Positions 7,370 to 15,128 of a stretch of 35,590 bases of DNA are shown one piece after another (position 1 is the first letter of the stretch; each line of letters begins with the position of its first letter). Below the pieces are notes generated by a model, which made no database searches, was not told the DNA's origin, and saw only the letters and a program-made list of their open reading frames with translations. Position numbers and translations under genes: made by a program. This DNA comes from Solirubrobacterales bacterium (GTDB taxonomy: Bacteria; Actinomycetota; Thermoleophilia; Solirubrobacterales; Solirubrobacteraceae): assembly GCA_019239375.1 (NCBI GenBank), contig JAFAZZ010000152.1, positions 1 to 35,590 of the forward strand, given 5' to 3'.

Positions 7370-8207
7370 CGATTTCTAGGTCCGGGCCCGCGGCGGCGGC
7401 TGAGCCCTCTGTCGCTTCGAGCCCGACGGCCGGCTCGAGGTGCACCTGGGTGGCCATCGCCGCCGCCATTCCTGGCGGGGACGCACCGCACGCTCGACCG
7501 TTTCGACCGGCGTAATTCTTCGTTTGGCTGTGGCAGTTTGGGCAAAGCAGCTGAAGGTTCTCCAGGCGGTTGTCGTTCCGTTGCCCGTTGACGTGGTGGA
7601 GCGCGAGCGTCAGTGGGTCGCCGCACCACTCCGTCAACCCGCAGCGCTCGCATCGGCTGTCCTTGACGCCTTCTCTGAGCAAGCGCAGCTTGAGGTTGTA
7701 CCGCCCGCGATAAGTGTTCTCAACCAGCAGCTCCGACAGTGGCATCGCACTCGGACGTGGGAGCAAAGCGCCGCGCCTCACGGCATCGGACCAGCTTGCC
7801 GCCGAGAAGCCGAATGCGTCGATGCATTGCCGAACGCTATGACCCACGTCGTAGTAACGCTGCGCCGCATCCCAGTCGTACCGACGCGCACATCGATCGT
7901 CTATGGGCCGCGCGAGTCTCCTGGCGTGATAACTGACGGTCGCTTTCGACACGCCCAGCCGGCGCGCGATCTCCACCCGGCGTACCCCGAGGTCCAGCAG
8001 CCGCGCAACCTCGGCTCGAGTGCCCGAGCGACTCGGCGCCGGTGCGGGCGGGGGCGCAGGCGATTCGACAGCCGGTTCTCCAAACTGCGCGGCGCGACGA
8101 AGGTGATAGCTCACGGTCGTTGGCGCCAGTCTCAGCTGCTCGGCGATGGTCCGCCGGCTCACGCCTGATGCATGGAGGGCGAGGATCATTTCCCGAGTGG
8201 TTGGCAC
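7209..8207 (-). CDS. HTH-HNH endonuclease (mobile-type nuclease)
   Basis: Counted from GTG 8207 (332 residues), the protein has two similar helix-turn-helix units: SRRTIAEQLRLAPTTVSYHLRR at about 17-38, and RRVEIARRLGVSKATVSYHARR at 76-97. A third helical segment (YDWDAAQRYYDV...SWSDAVRRG) follows. Next comes an HNH nuclease with C186/C189, His204-His205, the NDNRLENLQLLCPNCHSQT signature and zinc cysteines C222/C225. This architecture is common in actinobacteria and their phages as stand-alone nucleases. The frame stays open to 8306, but the extra residues cover the tRNA promoter; ATG 8189 is another possible start. The roughly 75 residues after the HNH core are basic and lie partly antisense to the flavoprotein gene, so they look like read-through into stop-free DNA. 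The A+T content appears somewhat higher than in neighbours. Confidence 0.85.
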   Translation of the reverse strand: MPTTREMILALHASGVSRRTIAEQLRLAPTTVSYHLRRAAQFGEPAVESPAPPPAPAPSRSGTRAEVARLLDLGVRRVEIARRLGVSKATVSYHARRLARPIDDRCARRYDWDAAQRYYDVGHSVRQCIDAFGFSAASWSDAVRRGALLPRPSAMPLSELLVENTYRGRYNLKLRLLREGVKDSRCERCGLTEWCGDPLTLALHHVNGQRNDNRLENLQLLCPNCHSQTKNYAGRNGRACGASPPGMAAAMATQVHLEPAVGLEATEGSAAAAGPDLEIVRSTPVHSKRRGASPRDRAPRPRKSSTGGRGRGPRNVRRSRPPPRGRPRDRRS

Positions 8208-8275
8208 AAACAGACGTTCGCATTGAGGTCGGACGGAACGCGCTGGACATACCGAGCGCGTCCCCGTGCCTGACC

Positions 8276-8281
8276 TATACT
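8276..8281 (+). promoter_or_regulatory. -10 box of the tRNA-Gln promoter
   Basis: TATACT lies 32 bp before the mature tRNA 5' end. I see no good -35 at the expected distance. On the opposite strand the overlapping TATAGG could serve the divergent HNH gene. Confidence 0.5.
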
Positions 8282-8313
8282 CGACGTTGAGCCTCAACAG
8301 CCACAAATAGCAC

Positions 8314-8384
8314 TGGGGAATGGTGTAATGGCAGCACGCGACGCTCTGGACGTCGAAGTTGGGGTTCGAGTCCCTGTTCCCCAG
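8314..8384 (+). tRNA. tRNA-Gln (anticodon CTG)
   Basis: A complete 71-nt cloverleaf. The acceptor TGGGGAA pairs with TTCCCCA, the D-stem is GTGT/GCAC, the anticodon stem CGACG/CGTCG encloses CTCTGGA with anticodon CTG at 8346-8348, and the T-arm carries TTCGAGT. The discriminator base is G, as in bacterial tRNA-Gln. CCA is not encoded. The gene ends 2 bp before the stop codon of the convergent DUF929 gene. Confidence 0.95.
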
Positions 8385-8386
8385 TT

Positions 8387-9787
8387 CTAACCCTTAGCCC
8401 GTGCGCCATTGACGACTGAGCGAGGAGCGATCGTCTCGTGCCGGGCGGGTTGGGATGTTGCGGAAGCTCGTGGCTTACCGATTGGGCGCTCGGCGCCGGA
8501 CCGCTTGACGCTCCGCGCCAGGCCCGGACACCCGCCACCGCTGCCTCCGAACCGCGCCAGCCGGTCGGCGTAGTCCCGCACCACCGACGATCCGCACACC
8601 GGCGCCGGCGCGCCACCGGTGGCCGCGCAGATCTCGGCCGTGAGCACCTCGGCGGTCGCCGCGATGGCCTGCCCGGACAGAGTCCGCGGGCGCTGCAGCG
8701 AGGACGCCAGCGCCCCCCACGGCGATCCGCTCAAGCGGGCCGGCGAGACGGTGGCGCCGGCATCGACGAACCGATTCGCCAGGTCGACGAATGGCGAGGT
8801 CGCGTTCCGGTCGAGTGTCCTCAACAGCGGGCGCTGCGCGGGGGTCAGCCGACCAAGCGGCTGATAGCCGCTCCCGCCCGGGCGGGGGACATTGCTGAAC
8901 AGTTCGACCGGGGCGAAGGACACGTAGGGGCTCTCGTAGCGCGAGCCCGCGAAGGTGAACGACCTGACCACGGGCGGTGATGTGGTGGCCGACTGGCTGA
9001 GGTGCAGGTTCGAGAAGGTTCCGAACCGCGACAGCGCCACCACGAGGCCCCAGCGCTCGATGGCGCAGAAGCGGCAACTCTCCAAGCCGACGAACAGCAG
9101 CTCGGGCTTCCCGCCACGCGTGAGCGCTCGACGGTGCGGCAGCAGACGCACCCCCGCGGGCGCGATCGCGGGATCGCGCAGCGCAGCCTCCGCGGCGCGA
9201 CCCAAGGCGGCGCCTGAGACGAATGTGGTCCTGACGACGACGAGATCCGTCAGCGCCCCGAACGCGTCCTCCCAGGCCACTTCGTACTGCACCGCGCCCA
9301 GATCCAGGCGGGTGGTAAGCGCCCACCGGTCGCCCGAGAGGATCATGCCGCTGGCCCGGGCGAGGAGCCCGCCGCTGCCGCCCGCGGCCTGCCAGATCTC
9401 GCCTTCGGCCAGGGCGCGATCGGCGGCCAGAATCGATGTCTCGGCCGCGGCCACGGGTCCCGCGGGCGCGACCGACGCAGACACGTGCTCGAGATCCACC
9501 AGAGCGGCGCGGCTGTGGGCGAACACGGAGGCTCCGTAGGCGGGGGCGACCGCGTGGCCGGGATCGAGCCAGAGGGAGGCGACCGTGGCTCGGGCCAACT
9601 CGAGGTCCGCCTGACCGATCAGCTTTCGCGCGGCCGGCGAGCCAGCCGCGCCGGTCAGCGCGGCGAGTCCGGGCCGAGTCTGGAGCAACCGTGTGAGCGG
9701 AGGCGCGGCGGGGGCCGCACCGGCGCTCGGCGCCAGCACCGCTATGGACAACAGCGCTCCGAGTACCGCTCGCGCGCGGTACCGCAC
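8387..9787 (-). CDS. Secreted DUF929 (thioredoxin-like) protein with N-terminal extension
   Basis: This 466-residue protein starts at GTG 9787, four bases after the stop of the crotonase gene. A signal peptide is visible (RYRAR, hydrophobic 8-20, SAGAA cleavage region near 24). The C-terminal half carries the DUF929 signature: PELLFVGLESCRFCAIERW with C238/C241, followed by GLVVALSRFGTFSNL. In that family this marks a thioredoxin-like CxxC site. Residues 30-200 form an Ala-rich helical extension that I do not recognise, and it makes the protein much longer than the roughly 270-residue archaeal members. The last 45 residues are basic and low-complexity. A periplasmic or surface thiol-disulfide role is inference. 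It is the last gene of the five-gene minus-strand operon. Confidence 0.75.
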   Translation of the reverse strand: MRYRARAVLGALLSIAVLAPSAGAAPAAPPLTRLLQTRPGLAALTGAAGSPAARKLIGQADLELARATVASLWLDPGHAVAPAYGASVFAHSRAALVDLEHVSASVAPAGPVAAAETSILAADRALAEGEIWQAAGGSGGLLARASGMILSGDRWALTTRLDLGAVQYEVAWEDAFGALTDLVVVRTTFVSGAALGRAAEAALRDPAIAPAGVRLLPHRRALTRGGKPELLFVGLESCRFCAIERWGLVVALSRFGTFSNLHLSQSATTSPPVVRSFTFAGSRYESPYVSFAPVELFSNVPRPGGSGYQPLGRLTPAQRPLLRTLDRNATSPFVDLANRFVDAGATVSPARLSGSPWGALASSLQRPRTLSGQAIAATAEVLTAEICAATGGAPAPVCGSSVVRDYADRLARFGGSGGGCPGLARSVKRSGAERPIGKPRASATSQPARHETIAPRSVVNGARAKG

Positions 9788-9791
9788 GCCG

Positions 9792-10619
9792 TCAGCTCGG
9801 ATCGACGAACTCAGCGGGTTCCTTGGCCATGCCGGCCCGCACCGCCTCGAGTTGGTTGGGCGTCCCGAGCAGCCCGAGCTGAAGATCGGCCTCCAGCCGG
9901 AGTGTCTCCTCCGGCGAGCGGGTCCAGGACTCGTTGAACAGGCGCTTCATCGCCCGGACGGCGTCGGGAGAGCGGCCGGCGATCTCGGCCGCTAGCTTCC
10001 GCGCGGCCCTGAGCGGGTCGTCCGCCACGTGAGTCACGAGGCCCAGTTCGCCGGCCTCGGCCCCGGAAATCATCCGCCCGGTGAAGGCGAGCTCCTTGGC
10101 CACGTCGATCCCGACCAGCCGCGGGAGCGTGCGCGTGATCGCCATGTCCGGAATCAGGCCCCACTTGACTTCGAGCACGGACAACCGCGCGTCCGGCCGC
10201 GCGAACCGGATGTCCGCGGCGAGCGCGATCTGCAACCCGCCACCGAGGCAATGCCCGTGGATTGCTGCGATCACCGGCACCGGCAGCTCGAGCCACCGAT
10301 AGACGGGCCGCTGGAACCAGTTGGGCACAGCCTCGCGCAACGGCGCCATCAGGTCGTCCGATCCGGGCTGGTTCGCCATCACCCCAGCCACGTCGAGGCC
10401 GGAGCAGAAGCTCGGGCCCTCGCCCTGGAGCACGACCGCCCGGACGGATGGCTCGCCGGCCAGGCGCTCAGCCGCCCCCGCGATCGCTTCGAACATGGCC
10501 ACGTCAAGCGCGTTGTGCTTCTCGGGCCGGGTCAGGATGACGGTGGCGACGTGGTCGGCAATCTCGATCGCGACGCGGTCCTCGAGGGCGACGCTGCCGT
10601 CAACACGGACCTCGGTCAT
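9792..10619 (-). CDS. Enoyl-CoA hydratase/isomerase (crotonase) family protein
   Basis: This 275-residue crotonase-fold protein acts on acyl-CoA thioesters. It has the CoA/oxyanion motif SFCSGLDVAGV (around 70-80), the second oxyanion loop HGHCLGGGLQIALAADIRFA (121-140), and SVLEVKWGLIPD (147-158). Classical hydratases have Glu in the GGG-x-E position; here it is Gln130, while Glu150 and Asp158 are present. This pattern is seen in a crotonase subgroup and argues against plain enoyl-CoA hydratase activity; an isomerase or hydrolase is possible. The start is ATG 10619. It lies 21 bp after the MOSC gene and 4 bp before the DUF929 start, clearly within the same operon. Confidence 0.88.
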   Translation of the reverse strand: MTEVRVDGSVALEDRVAIEIADHVATVILTRPEKHNALDVAMFEAIAGAAERLAGEPSVRAVVLQGEGPSFCSGLDVAGVMANQPGSDDLMAPLREAVPNWFQRPVYRWLELPVPVIAAIHGHCLGGGLQIALAADIRFARPDARLSVLEVKWGLIPDMAITRTLPRLVGIDVAKELAFTGRMISGAEAGELGLVTHVADDPLRAARKLAAEIAGRSPDAVRAMKRLFNESWTRSPEETLRLEADLQLGLLGTPNQLEAVRAGMAKEPAEFVDPS

Positions 10620-10640
10620 CGCCCGGGAACAGTAACCGGG

Positions 10641-11420
10641 TCACTCCGGAGGCGTCACTTCGTCGCCGATTCGGACCACTCCGGGCCTGACTACGCGGCC
10701 CCAGATCCCGAACGGCAGTGGCTCGGTCGTGCCGAGGCCCGTCCGGTAGGAGCCGAGGATCTCGAGCGTCGGCACGTCCACCTCGCCCGTGTCGGGATCG
10801 CGGCTCGTGATGAGGCAACGACCGACGTGGCCGCTGAACGAAACGACCGCCTCGCCCACGCGAACCGACCGGCCTACCCAGCGATCCTCCGCGTGCGCCT
10901 CGACGCCGTCGATCTCGACCAGCATCCGGAACCGCCGCGCATCGATCCAGTCCTGCCCGCCCTCCCGGGCCAGCCGCGCCAGCGACGCGCGCGAGATCAG
11001 CGACACCGAGCCGTCCGCGCCCCGATCGACGCCACCACCGGAGCCGTTCGCCTCGACCAGCCGCAGCGGCCGGCCGCACAACTGACTGAGCGCCTCGGAC
11101 CATGGCCCTTGCACCAGCGTGCCCTGTGCGACCTGCCCGAAGAACTTGGTGGTGATCGGATCGCCCAGACGGATCTCGCCATCGACCACGCGCCCGTCCG
11201 GGAGTTCGAACCGGAGCATCCGCTGCTTCTCAGAATATTCGGCGACCACAGTTTGCAGCGCTCCGATCAGCTTGCTGTTGACCATCCGACCACGATCGTC
11301 GATGACATAGAACCGGCGGTTCTCCCGGACGCCATCCGGCTCGAGGACGACCCGATCAACCGTATGTAGTCGCGTCGCCTTGACCGGCGTGAAAGCAAGC
11401 CCCGCGACGACCGCCGGCAT
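10641..11420 (-). CDS. MOSC domain-containing protein
   Basis: This 259-residue protein has an N-terminal MOSC beta-barrel domain (about 1-95: GLAFTPVKATRLHTVDRVVLEPDG, then NRRFYVIDDRGRMVNSK) and a MOSC domain (about 130-255). The MOSC domain contains SLISRASLARL, ARRFRMLVEIDGVEAHAEDRWVG and GRCLITSRDPDTGEVD. Cys202 in the GRC motif matches the cysteine that ligates molybdenum in mARC/YcbX-type enzymes, which reduce N-hydroxylated compounds. The usual fused or adjacent 2Fe-2S ferredoxin domain is absent, so the electron donor is unknown. The ATG is at 11420, five bases after the stop of the second ABC gene. This suggests co-expression with the exporter, an unusual pairing. Confidence 0.85.
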   Translation of the reverse strand: MPAVVAGLAFTPVKATRLHTVDRVVLEPDGVRENRRFYVIDDRGRMVNSKLIGALQTVVAEYSEKQRMLRFELPDGRVVDGEIRLGDPITTKFFGQVAQGTLVQGPWSEALSQLCGRPLRLVEANGSGGGVDRGADGSVSLISRASLARLAREGGQDWIDARRFRMLVEIDGVEAHAEDRWVGRSVRVGEAVVSFSGHVGRCLITSRDPDTGEVDVPTLEILGSYRTGLGTTEPLPFGIWGRVVRPGVVRIGDEVTPPE

Positions 11421-11425
11421 ACGTC

Positions 11426-13201
11426 CTACGCTGTGGAGGCCTGCTCGGCCCAGTCGCGGTACAGCTGCCAGTAGCGCCCCCGTGCCTCGAGCAACTCGTC
11501 GTGGGTCCCGTCCTCCACCACGCGCCCGTGCTCCAACACCAGGATGCGGCCGGCCCCCCGGATCGTCGAGAGTCGGTGGGCGATCACGATCGCGGTCCGC
11601 CCGGCCACGAGCCGGCGCAGGCCCTTTTCGATCAGGCTCTCGGTGTGGACGTCCACGTTGGACGTCGCCTCGTCGAGCACGAGGATGCGGGGGTCGGCCA
11701 CGAGGGCTCGCGCGAACGCCAGTAGCTGCCGCTGACCGGCCGACAGCTGCACGCCACGCTCACCAATCTGCGCGTCGTAGCCGGCGTCGAGCTCCTCGAT
11801 GAACGAATCGGCGCCGACGGCCCGGGCCGCCGCGCGAATCTCGGAATCCGACGCTGCCGGACGAGCGAAGGCGATGTTCTCCCGGATCGTGCCGCTGAAC
11901 AGGAACCCCTCCTGGGGCACGATCCCCATTTGCGAGCGCAGCGACTCAGCGGTGACGCTCCGCAGGTCATGCCCGTCGACCCGCACCGCGCCCGCCGAAG
12001 GGTCGTAGAAGCGCGCCACCAGCTTGGCGAACGTCGACTTGCCGGCGCCGGTCTCGCCAACCAGGGCCACCGTCTGGCCCGGCGGGATCACCAGATCCAC
12101 GTCGCGCAGCGCATAATCCGGCCCCTCGCCCGAGCCATACCGGAAGGAGACGTCGTCGAAGCGCAATTCGCCGCGAATGGCCGGTAGCGCCACCGCGTCG
12201 GGCGCATCGACCAGGTCCGGCTCCTCGTCGAGCAGCTCGAAGATCTTGTCGAGCGCGGCCATCCCCGACTGATACGTGGTGTAGAGCTGCGAGAGCTGCT
12301 GGATCGGGTCGAAGAAGTTGTTGAGCGCGGCGACGAACGCGAACACCACACCGGTCGAGGTGTGGCCATTGATGACCTCGAGGCCGCCGACGACCAGGAT
12401 CTCGACCGTCACCAGGGCCGAGAGGAACTCGACGGCGGGGAAGTAAGCGGCGTTCAGGTTCACCGTGGTCATGTTCGCGGCACGGTTGTCCTCGTTCAGC
12501 TCCCGGAACTCTTCGACGTGGCGGGGCTCCTGACCAAATATGCGCACGACGCGGATGCCCGACAGGGTCTCCTGTAGGTAGCCGGTGATGATCGCGATCT
12601 TCTCGCGGGTGAGCCGGTACGCGTCCGCCGAGGCGATCCGGAACGCCACGCCGCCGATCAACAGGATCGGGATGGCCAGGAAGGTCAGCAGCGCCAGGTG
12701 GAGGTCGAGCACGAGCAGGATCACCACCACGCCGATCAACGTCAGCCCGGACTGGAACAGCGTCGCCATCCCAGCTTCCACGAGCTGGTCGAGCGCCTCG
12801 ACGTCGTTGGTGATGCGCGAGATGATCACTCCGGCGCGGTTGCGCGAGTAGAAGCCGATCGACAGGCTCTGGAGGTGGCGGAACAGCCGTACGCGCAGGT
12901 CTTGCAGCGCCCGCTGCCCGACCCACCCGACCAGGTAAGTCTGGGCGGAGGAAGCCACCGCATACACCAGCGCGGAGGCGAGGAAGGCGGCGACGATCAA
13001 ATCCAGCGCGTCGACGTTACCCCGCTTGATCCCGTCATCGATGGCCAGCTTGGCTAGCGGCGCCGGCGCCAGCGCGGCGGCGGTCGCCGTCACCAGCGCG
13101 GCGAACATCGCCAGCACCCGCCAGCGATACGGTCGGAGCAGCTCGATCAGGCCGCGGAGCTTGCGCGTTCGCCCGCCGGTCTGTCGCAGCCTGCGCCTCA
13201 C
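11426..13201 (-). CDS. ABC exporter half-transporter (TMD-NBD), partner 2
   Basis: This 591-residue protein has six membrane segments in residues about 25-310 and an ATPase domain after about 345. Walker A is GETGAGKST (382-390), the Q-loop is VPQEGFLFS with Gln430, the signature is LSAGQ (486-490), Walker B is ILVLDE with catalytic Glu511, and the H-loop is IAHRLST. The signature motif carries Ala in place of the second Gly of LSGGQ. It starts with GTG 13201 within the stop of the upstream ABC gene (GTGA overlap), so the two subunits are translationally coupled and almost certainly form a heterodimer. The substrate is unknown; lipid, drug or peptide are typical of the family. Confidence 0.93.
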   Translation of the reverse strand: MRRRLRQTGGRTRKLRGLIELLRPYRWRVLAMFAALVTATAAALAPAPLAKLAIDDGIKRGNVDALDLIVAAFLASALVYAVASSAQTYLVGWVGQRALQDLRVRLFRHLQSLSIGFYSRNRAGVIISRITNDVEALDQLVEAGMATLFQSGLTLIGVVVILLVLDLHLALLTFLAIPILLIGGVAFRIASADAYRLTREKIAIITGYLQETLSGIRVVRIFGQEPRHVEEFRELNEDNRAANMTTVNLNAAYFPAVEFLSALVTVEILVVGGLEVINGHTSTGVVFAFVAALNNFFDPIQQLSQLYTTYQSGMAALDKIFELLDEEPDLVDAPDAVALPAIRGELRFDDVSFRYGSGEGPDYALRDVDLVIPPGQTVALVGETGAGKSTFAKLVARFYDPSAGAVRVDGHDLRSVTAESLRSQMGIVPQEGFLFSGTIRENIAFARPAASDSEIRAAARAVGADSFIEELDAGYDAQIGERGVQLSAGQRQLLAFARALVADPRILVLDEATSNVDVHTESLIEKGLRRLVAGRTAIVIAHRLSTIRGAGRILVLEHGRVVEDGTHDELLEARGRYWQLYRDWAEQASTA

Positions 13202-14961
13202 AGTCCCACCGCCCCGGCCGCTTTGCGCGTCATGAACACCTGATCGGGCATCCCCTTCTCGACGATCTCCCGGTAAAGCGGCGACTCTTCGAGCAGCTGG
13301 TCGTGGTCGCCGTGCGCCGCGACCTGCCCGTCCTCGAGCACGACGATCTCGTCGGCCAGGGCGATCGTCGAGAGGCGGTGCGCGATCACGAACGTGGTGC
13401 GCTCGGCCATCACGTCGCGCAGGGCCAGCTTGATCTCCTGCTCGGTCGAAGCATCGACCGAGGAGGTAGCGTCGTCGAGCACGAGGATCCGGGGATCGGC
13501 CAGCACCGCGCGGGCGATCGCGATCCGCTGGCGCTGCCCGCCTGACAGCGTCAGCCCCCGCTCGCCCACCCGCGTCTCGTACCCCTGCGGGAGCTCGGAG
13601 ATGAAGCCCGCGGCCTGCGCCACCTCGGCCGCGCGCTCGACCTCCTTCCGAGTGGCGTCCGACCGCCCGTAGGCGATGTTCTCGTGCACCGTGACGGAGA
13701 ACAAGAACGGGTCGTCGCTCACCACCGCGATGGCGCGGCGCAGTGAAACCAGATCGACGTCGCGCACATCGGCGCCGTCGATCCGGACCGAGCCGGCGGT
13801 CGCCTCGTAGAGCCGCGGCAGCAGCGAGACGAGCGCCGTCTTGCCCGAGCCCATCGCGCCGACGAGCGCCACGGTGCTCCCCGCCTCGATCTCCAAATCG
13901 ATGTCGCGCAGCGCGGGCCGGGGCGAACCCTCGAAGGTCAAGCTGACCCCCTTTAGCGAAACCCTCCCCGAGCCGGCAGGCAGCGACGGTGCATCAGCAG
14001 GCGCGGCGATCCGTGGCGCGCGGTCGAGCACCTGGAAGATGCGGGCACCCGAGGCGGTGGCGCGCTGGGCCGCGCTCAGCATGTAGCCGAGCGTTCGCAT
14101 CGGCGAGATGAGCATCAAGAGATACGCGTAGAACGCGGTGAAGGCGCCGATCGTCAACGAGCCGTGGATCACCATGCGCCCGCCCACGAGCAGGATCAGT
14201 GCCAGCCCGAGGCTGGGCAAGAAGCTGATCATCGGCGTGTACCGCGCCTGGATCTTGGTCGCGTGCAGCTGCTGGTCGAACACGCGCTGGACGGAGTGCT
14301 TGAAGCGCTCGAGTTGGCGCTCCTCCTGCGCGAACGCCTTGACCACGCGCACGCCGGACACGTTCTCTTCCGCATCCGCCGTGAGCTCCGCAATCCGTTG
14401 CTGGGCCTCCTGCAGCGCGGGGCGCGAGTGCTTGCCGTACCGATTCGCGATCAGCACCACGAACGGCACGGGCGCCAGCGCCAGCGCAGCCAGGCCCGGC
14501 GCAAGAGCGAACATCGCGACCGCCGCGAGCCCGATCGTCAGCAGCGACTGGGCGATGAAGATCAGGCCGTAGCCGAGGAAGAAGCGAACCGACTGCAGAT
14601 CCACCGTGGCGCGGGACATCAGCTGGCCGGTCTGCTGGCGGTCGAAGAATCCCAACTCGAGCTTCTGCAGCTGCTCGTAGAGCACGTTGCGCAGGTCGAC
14701 TTCGACGCTCAGCGATACCCGCCCGGCGATCAGGCGCCGCGCGGCGCTGAGACCGAGCCGTAACAGCCCGGCGACACCGATCGCGATCACCCACGTGACC
14801 AGCGTGTGCCGGTGGTGGGCGCGGATCGAGTTGATCGCCTCCCCCGTCAGGTACGGGATCAGGACCGTCATGATCATGGCCCCCGCCGCCAGCACGAACG
14901 ACCACGCGACCGCGGCCCGGTACGGGCGCAGGAAACGCAGGAGTCGCCGGAAGGTGGGCAT
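13198..14961 (-). CDS. ABC exporter half-transporter (TMD-NBD), partner 1 with degenerate ATPase site
   Basis: This 587-residue exporter subunit has a membrane domain at about 10-300, Walker A GAMGSGKTA (368-376), a canonical signature LSGGQ (472-476), and Walker B ILVLDD (492-497). The catalytic Glu after Walker B is Asp497, and the Q-loop Gln is Asp416 (VVSDDPFLFS). These changes mark a non-hydrolytic site of the kind found in heterodimeric exporters such as TM287/288. They pair with the altered LSAGQ of the partner gene, since both elements build the same composite site. The start is ATG 14961. It is the first gene of the operon, preceded by a TATACT box nine bases upstream, so its mRNA is probably leaderless. 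Confidence 0.93.
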   Translation of the reverse strand: MPTFRRLLRFLRPYRAAVAWSFVLAAGAMIMTVLIPYLTGEAINSIRAHHRHTLVTWVIAIGVAGLLRLGLSAARRLIAGRVSLSVEVDLRNVLYEQLQKLELGFFDRQQTGQLMSRATVDLQSVRFFLGYGLIFIAQSLLTIGLAAVAMFALAPGLAALALAPVPFVVLIANRYGKHSRPALQEAQQRIAELTADAEENVSGVRVVKAFAQEERQLERFKHSVQRVFDQQLHATKIQARYTPMISFLPSLGLALILLVGGRMVIHGSLTIGAFTAFYAYLLMLISPMRTLGYMLSAAQRATASGARIFQVLDRAPRIAAPADAPSLPAGSGRVSLKGVSLTFEGSPRPALRDIDLEIEAGSTVALVGAMGSGKTALVSLLPRLYEATAGSVRIDGADVRDVDLVSLRRAIAVVSDDPFLFSVTVHENIAYGRSDATRKEVERAAEVAQAAGFISELPQGYETRVGERGLTLSGGQRQRIAIARAVLADPRILVLDDATSSVDASTEQEIKLALRDVMAERTTFVIAHRLSTIALADEIVVLEDGQVAAHGDHDQLLEESPLYREIVEKGMPDQVFMTRKAAGAVGL

Positions 14962-14970
14962 GCTTCATAA

Positions 14971-14976
14971 AGTATA
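14971..14976 (-). promoter_or_regulatory. -10 box of a probably leaderless promoter for the ABC operon
   Basis: Read on the minus strand, TATACT ends nine bases before ATG 14961, so transcription should begin at or very near the start codon. The -35 is weak (CTGGAA with 15-bp spacing). No Shine-Dalgarno is visible, consistent with a leaderless mRNA. Confidence 0.5.
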
Positions 14977-14992
14977 GTGATGGGAGGCGACT

Positions 14993-15072
14993 TCCAGCGC
15001 CAGAGGCGCGGCGCGTTCCGAACTGTTACTGAGGGGCCGAGGCTGCCGAACGCAGGCGCCTCTGGCTCCGGA
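14993..15072. repeat. Long stem-loop: 11-bp perfect core, extended arms, 46-nt loop
   Basis: GCCAGAGGCGC (14999-15009) pairs perfectly with 15056-15066. With two mismatches the pairing extends outward to 14993/15072. It lies between the gabD-type gene, whose transcript runs into it, and the ABC operon promoter, so a terminator role for the former is plausible. It has nearly the same size and geometry as the stem-loop after hppA, but a different sequence. Confidence 0.65.
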
Positions 15073-15128
15073 CCGTCGCCGCCCCTGGCCGTCTGTTAGC
15101 CCGCCGCCCCGCTGTTGGCTTGGGTGTT

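Noticed and set aside
8207-8306. Longer HNH start at 8306
   Set aside because: The extra 33 residues cover the tRNA promoter and have no family-like sequence; GTG 8207 begins with the usual TTREMILALH start.
10029-11369. 446-residue plus-strand frame over crotonase and MOSC genes
   Set aside because: It crosses two well-recognised minus-strand genes and has shadow-type composition without any motif.
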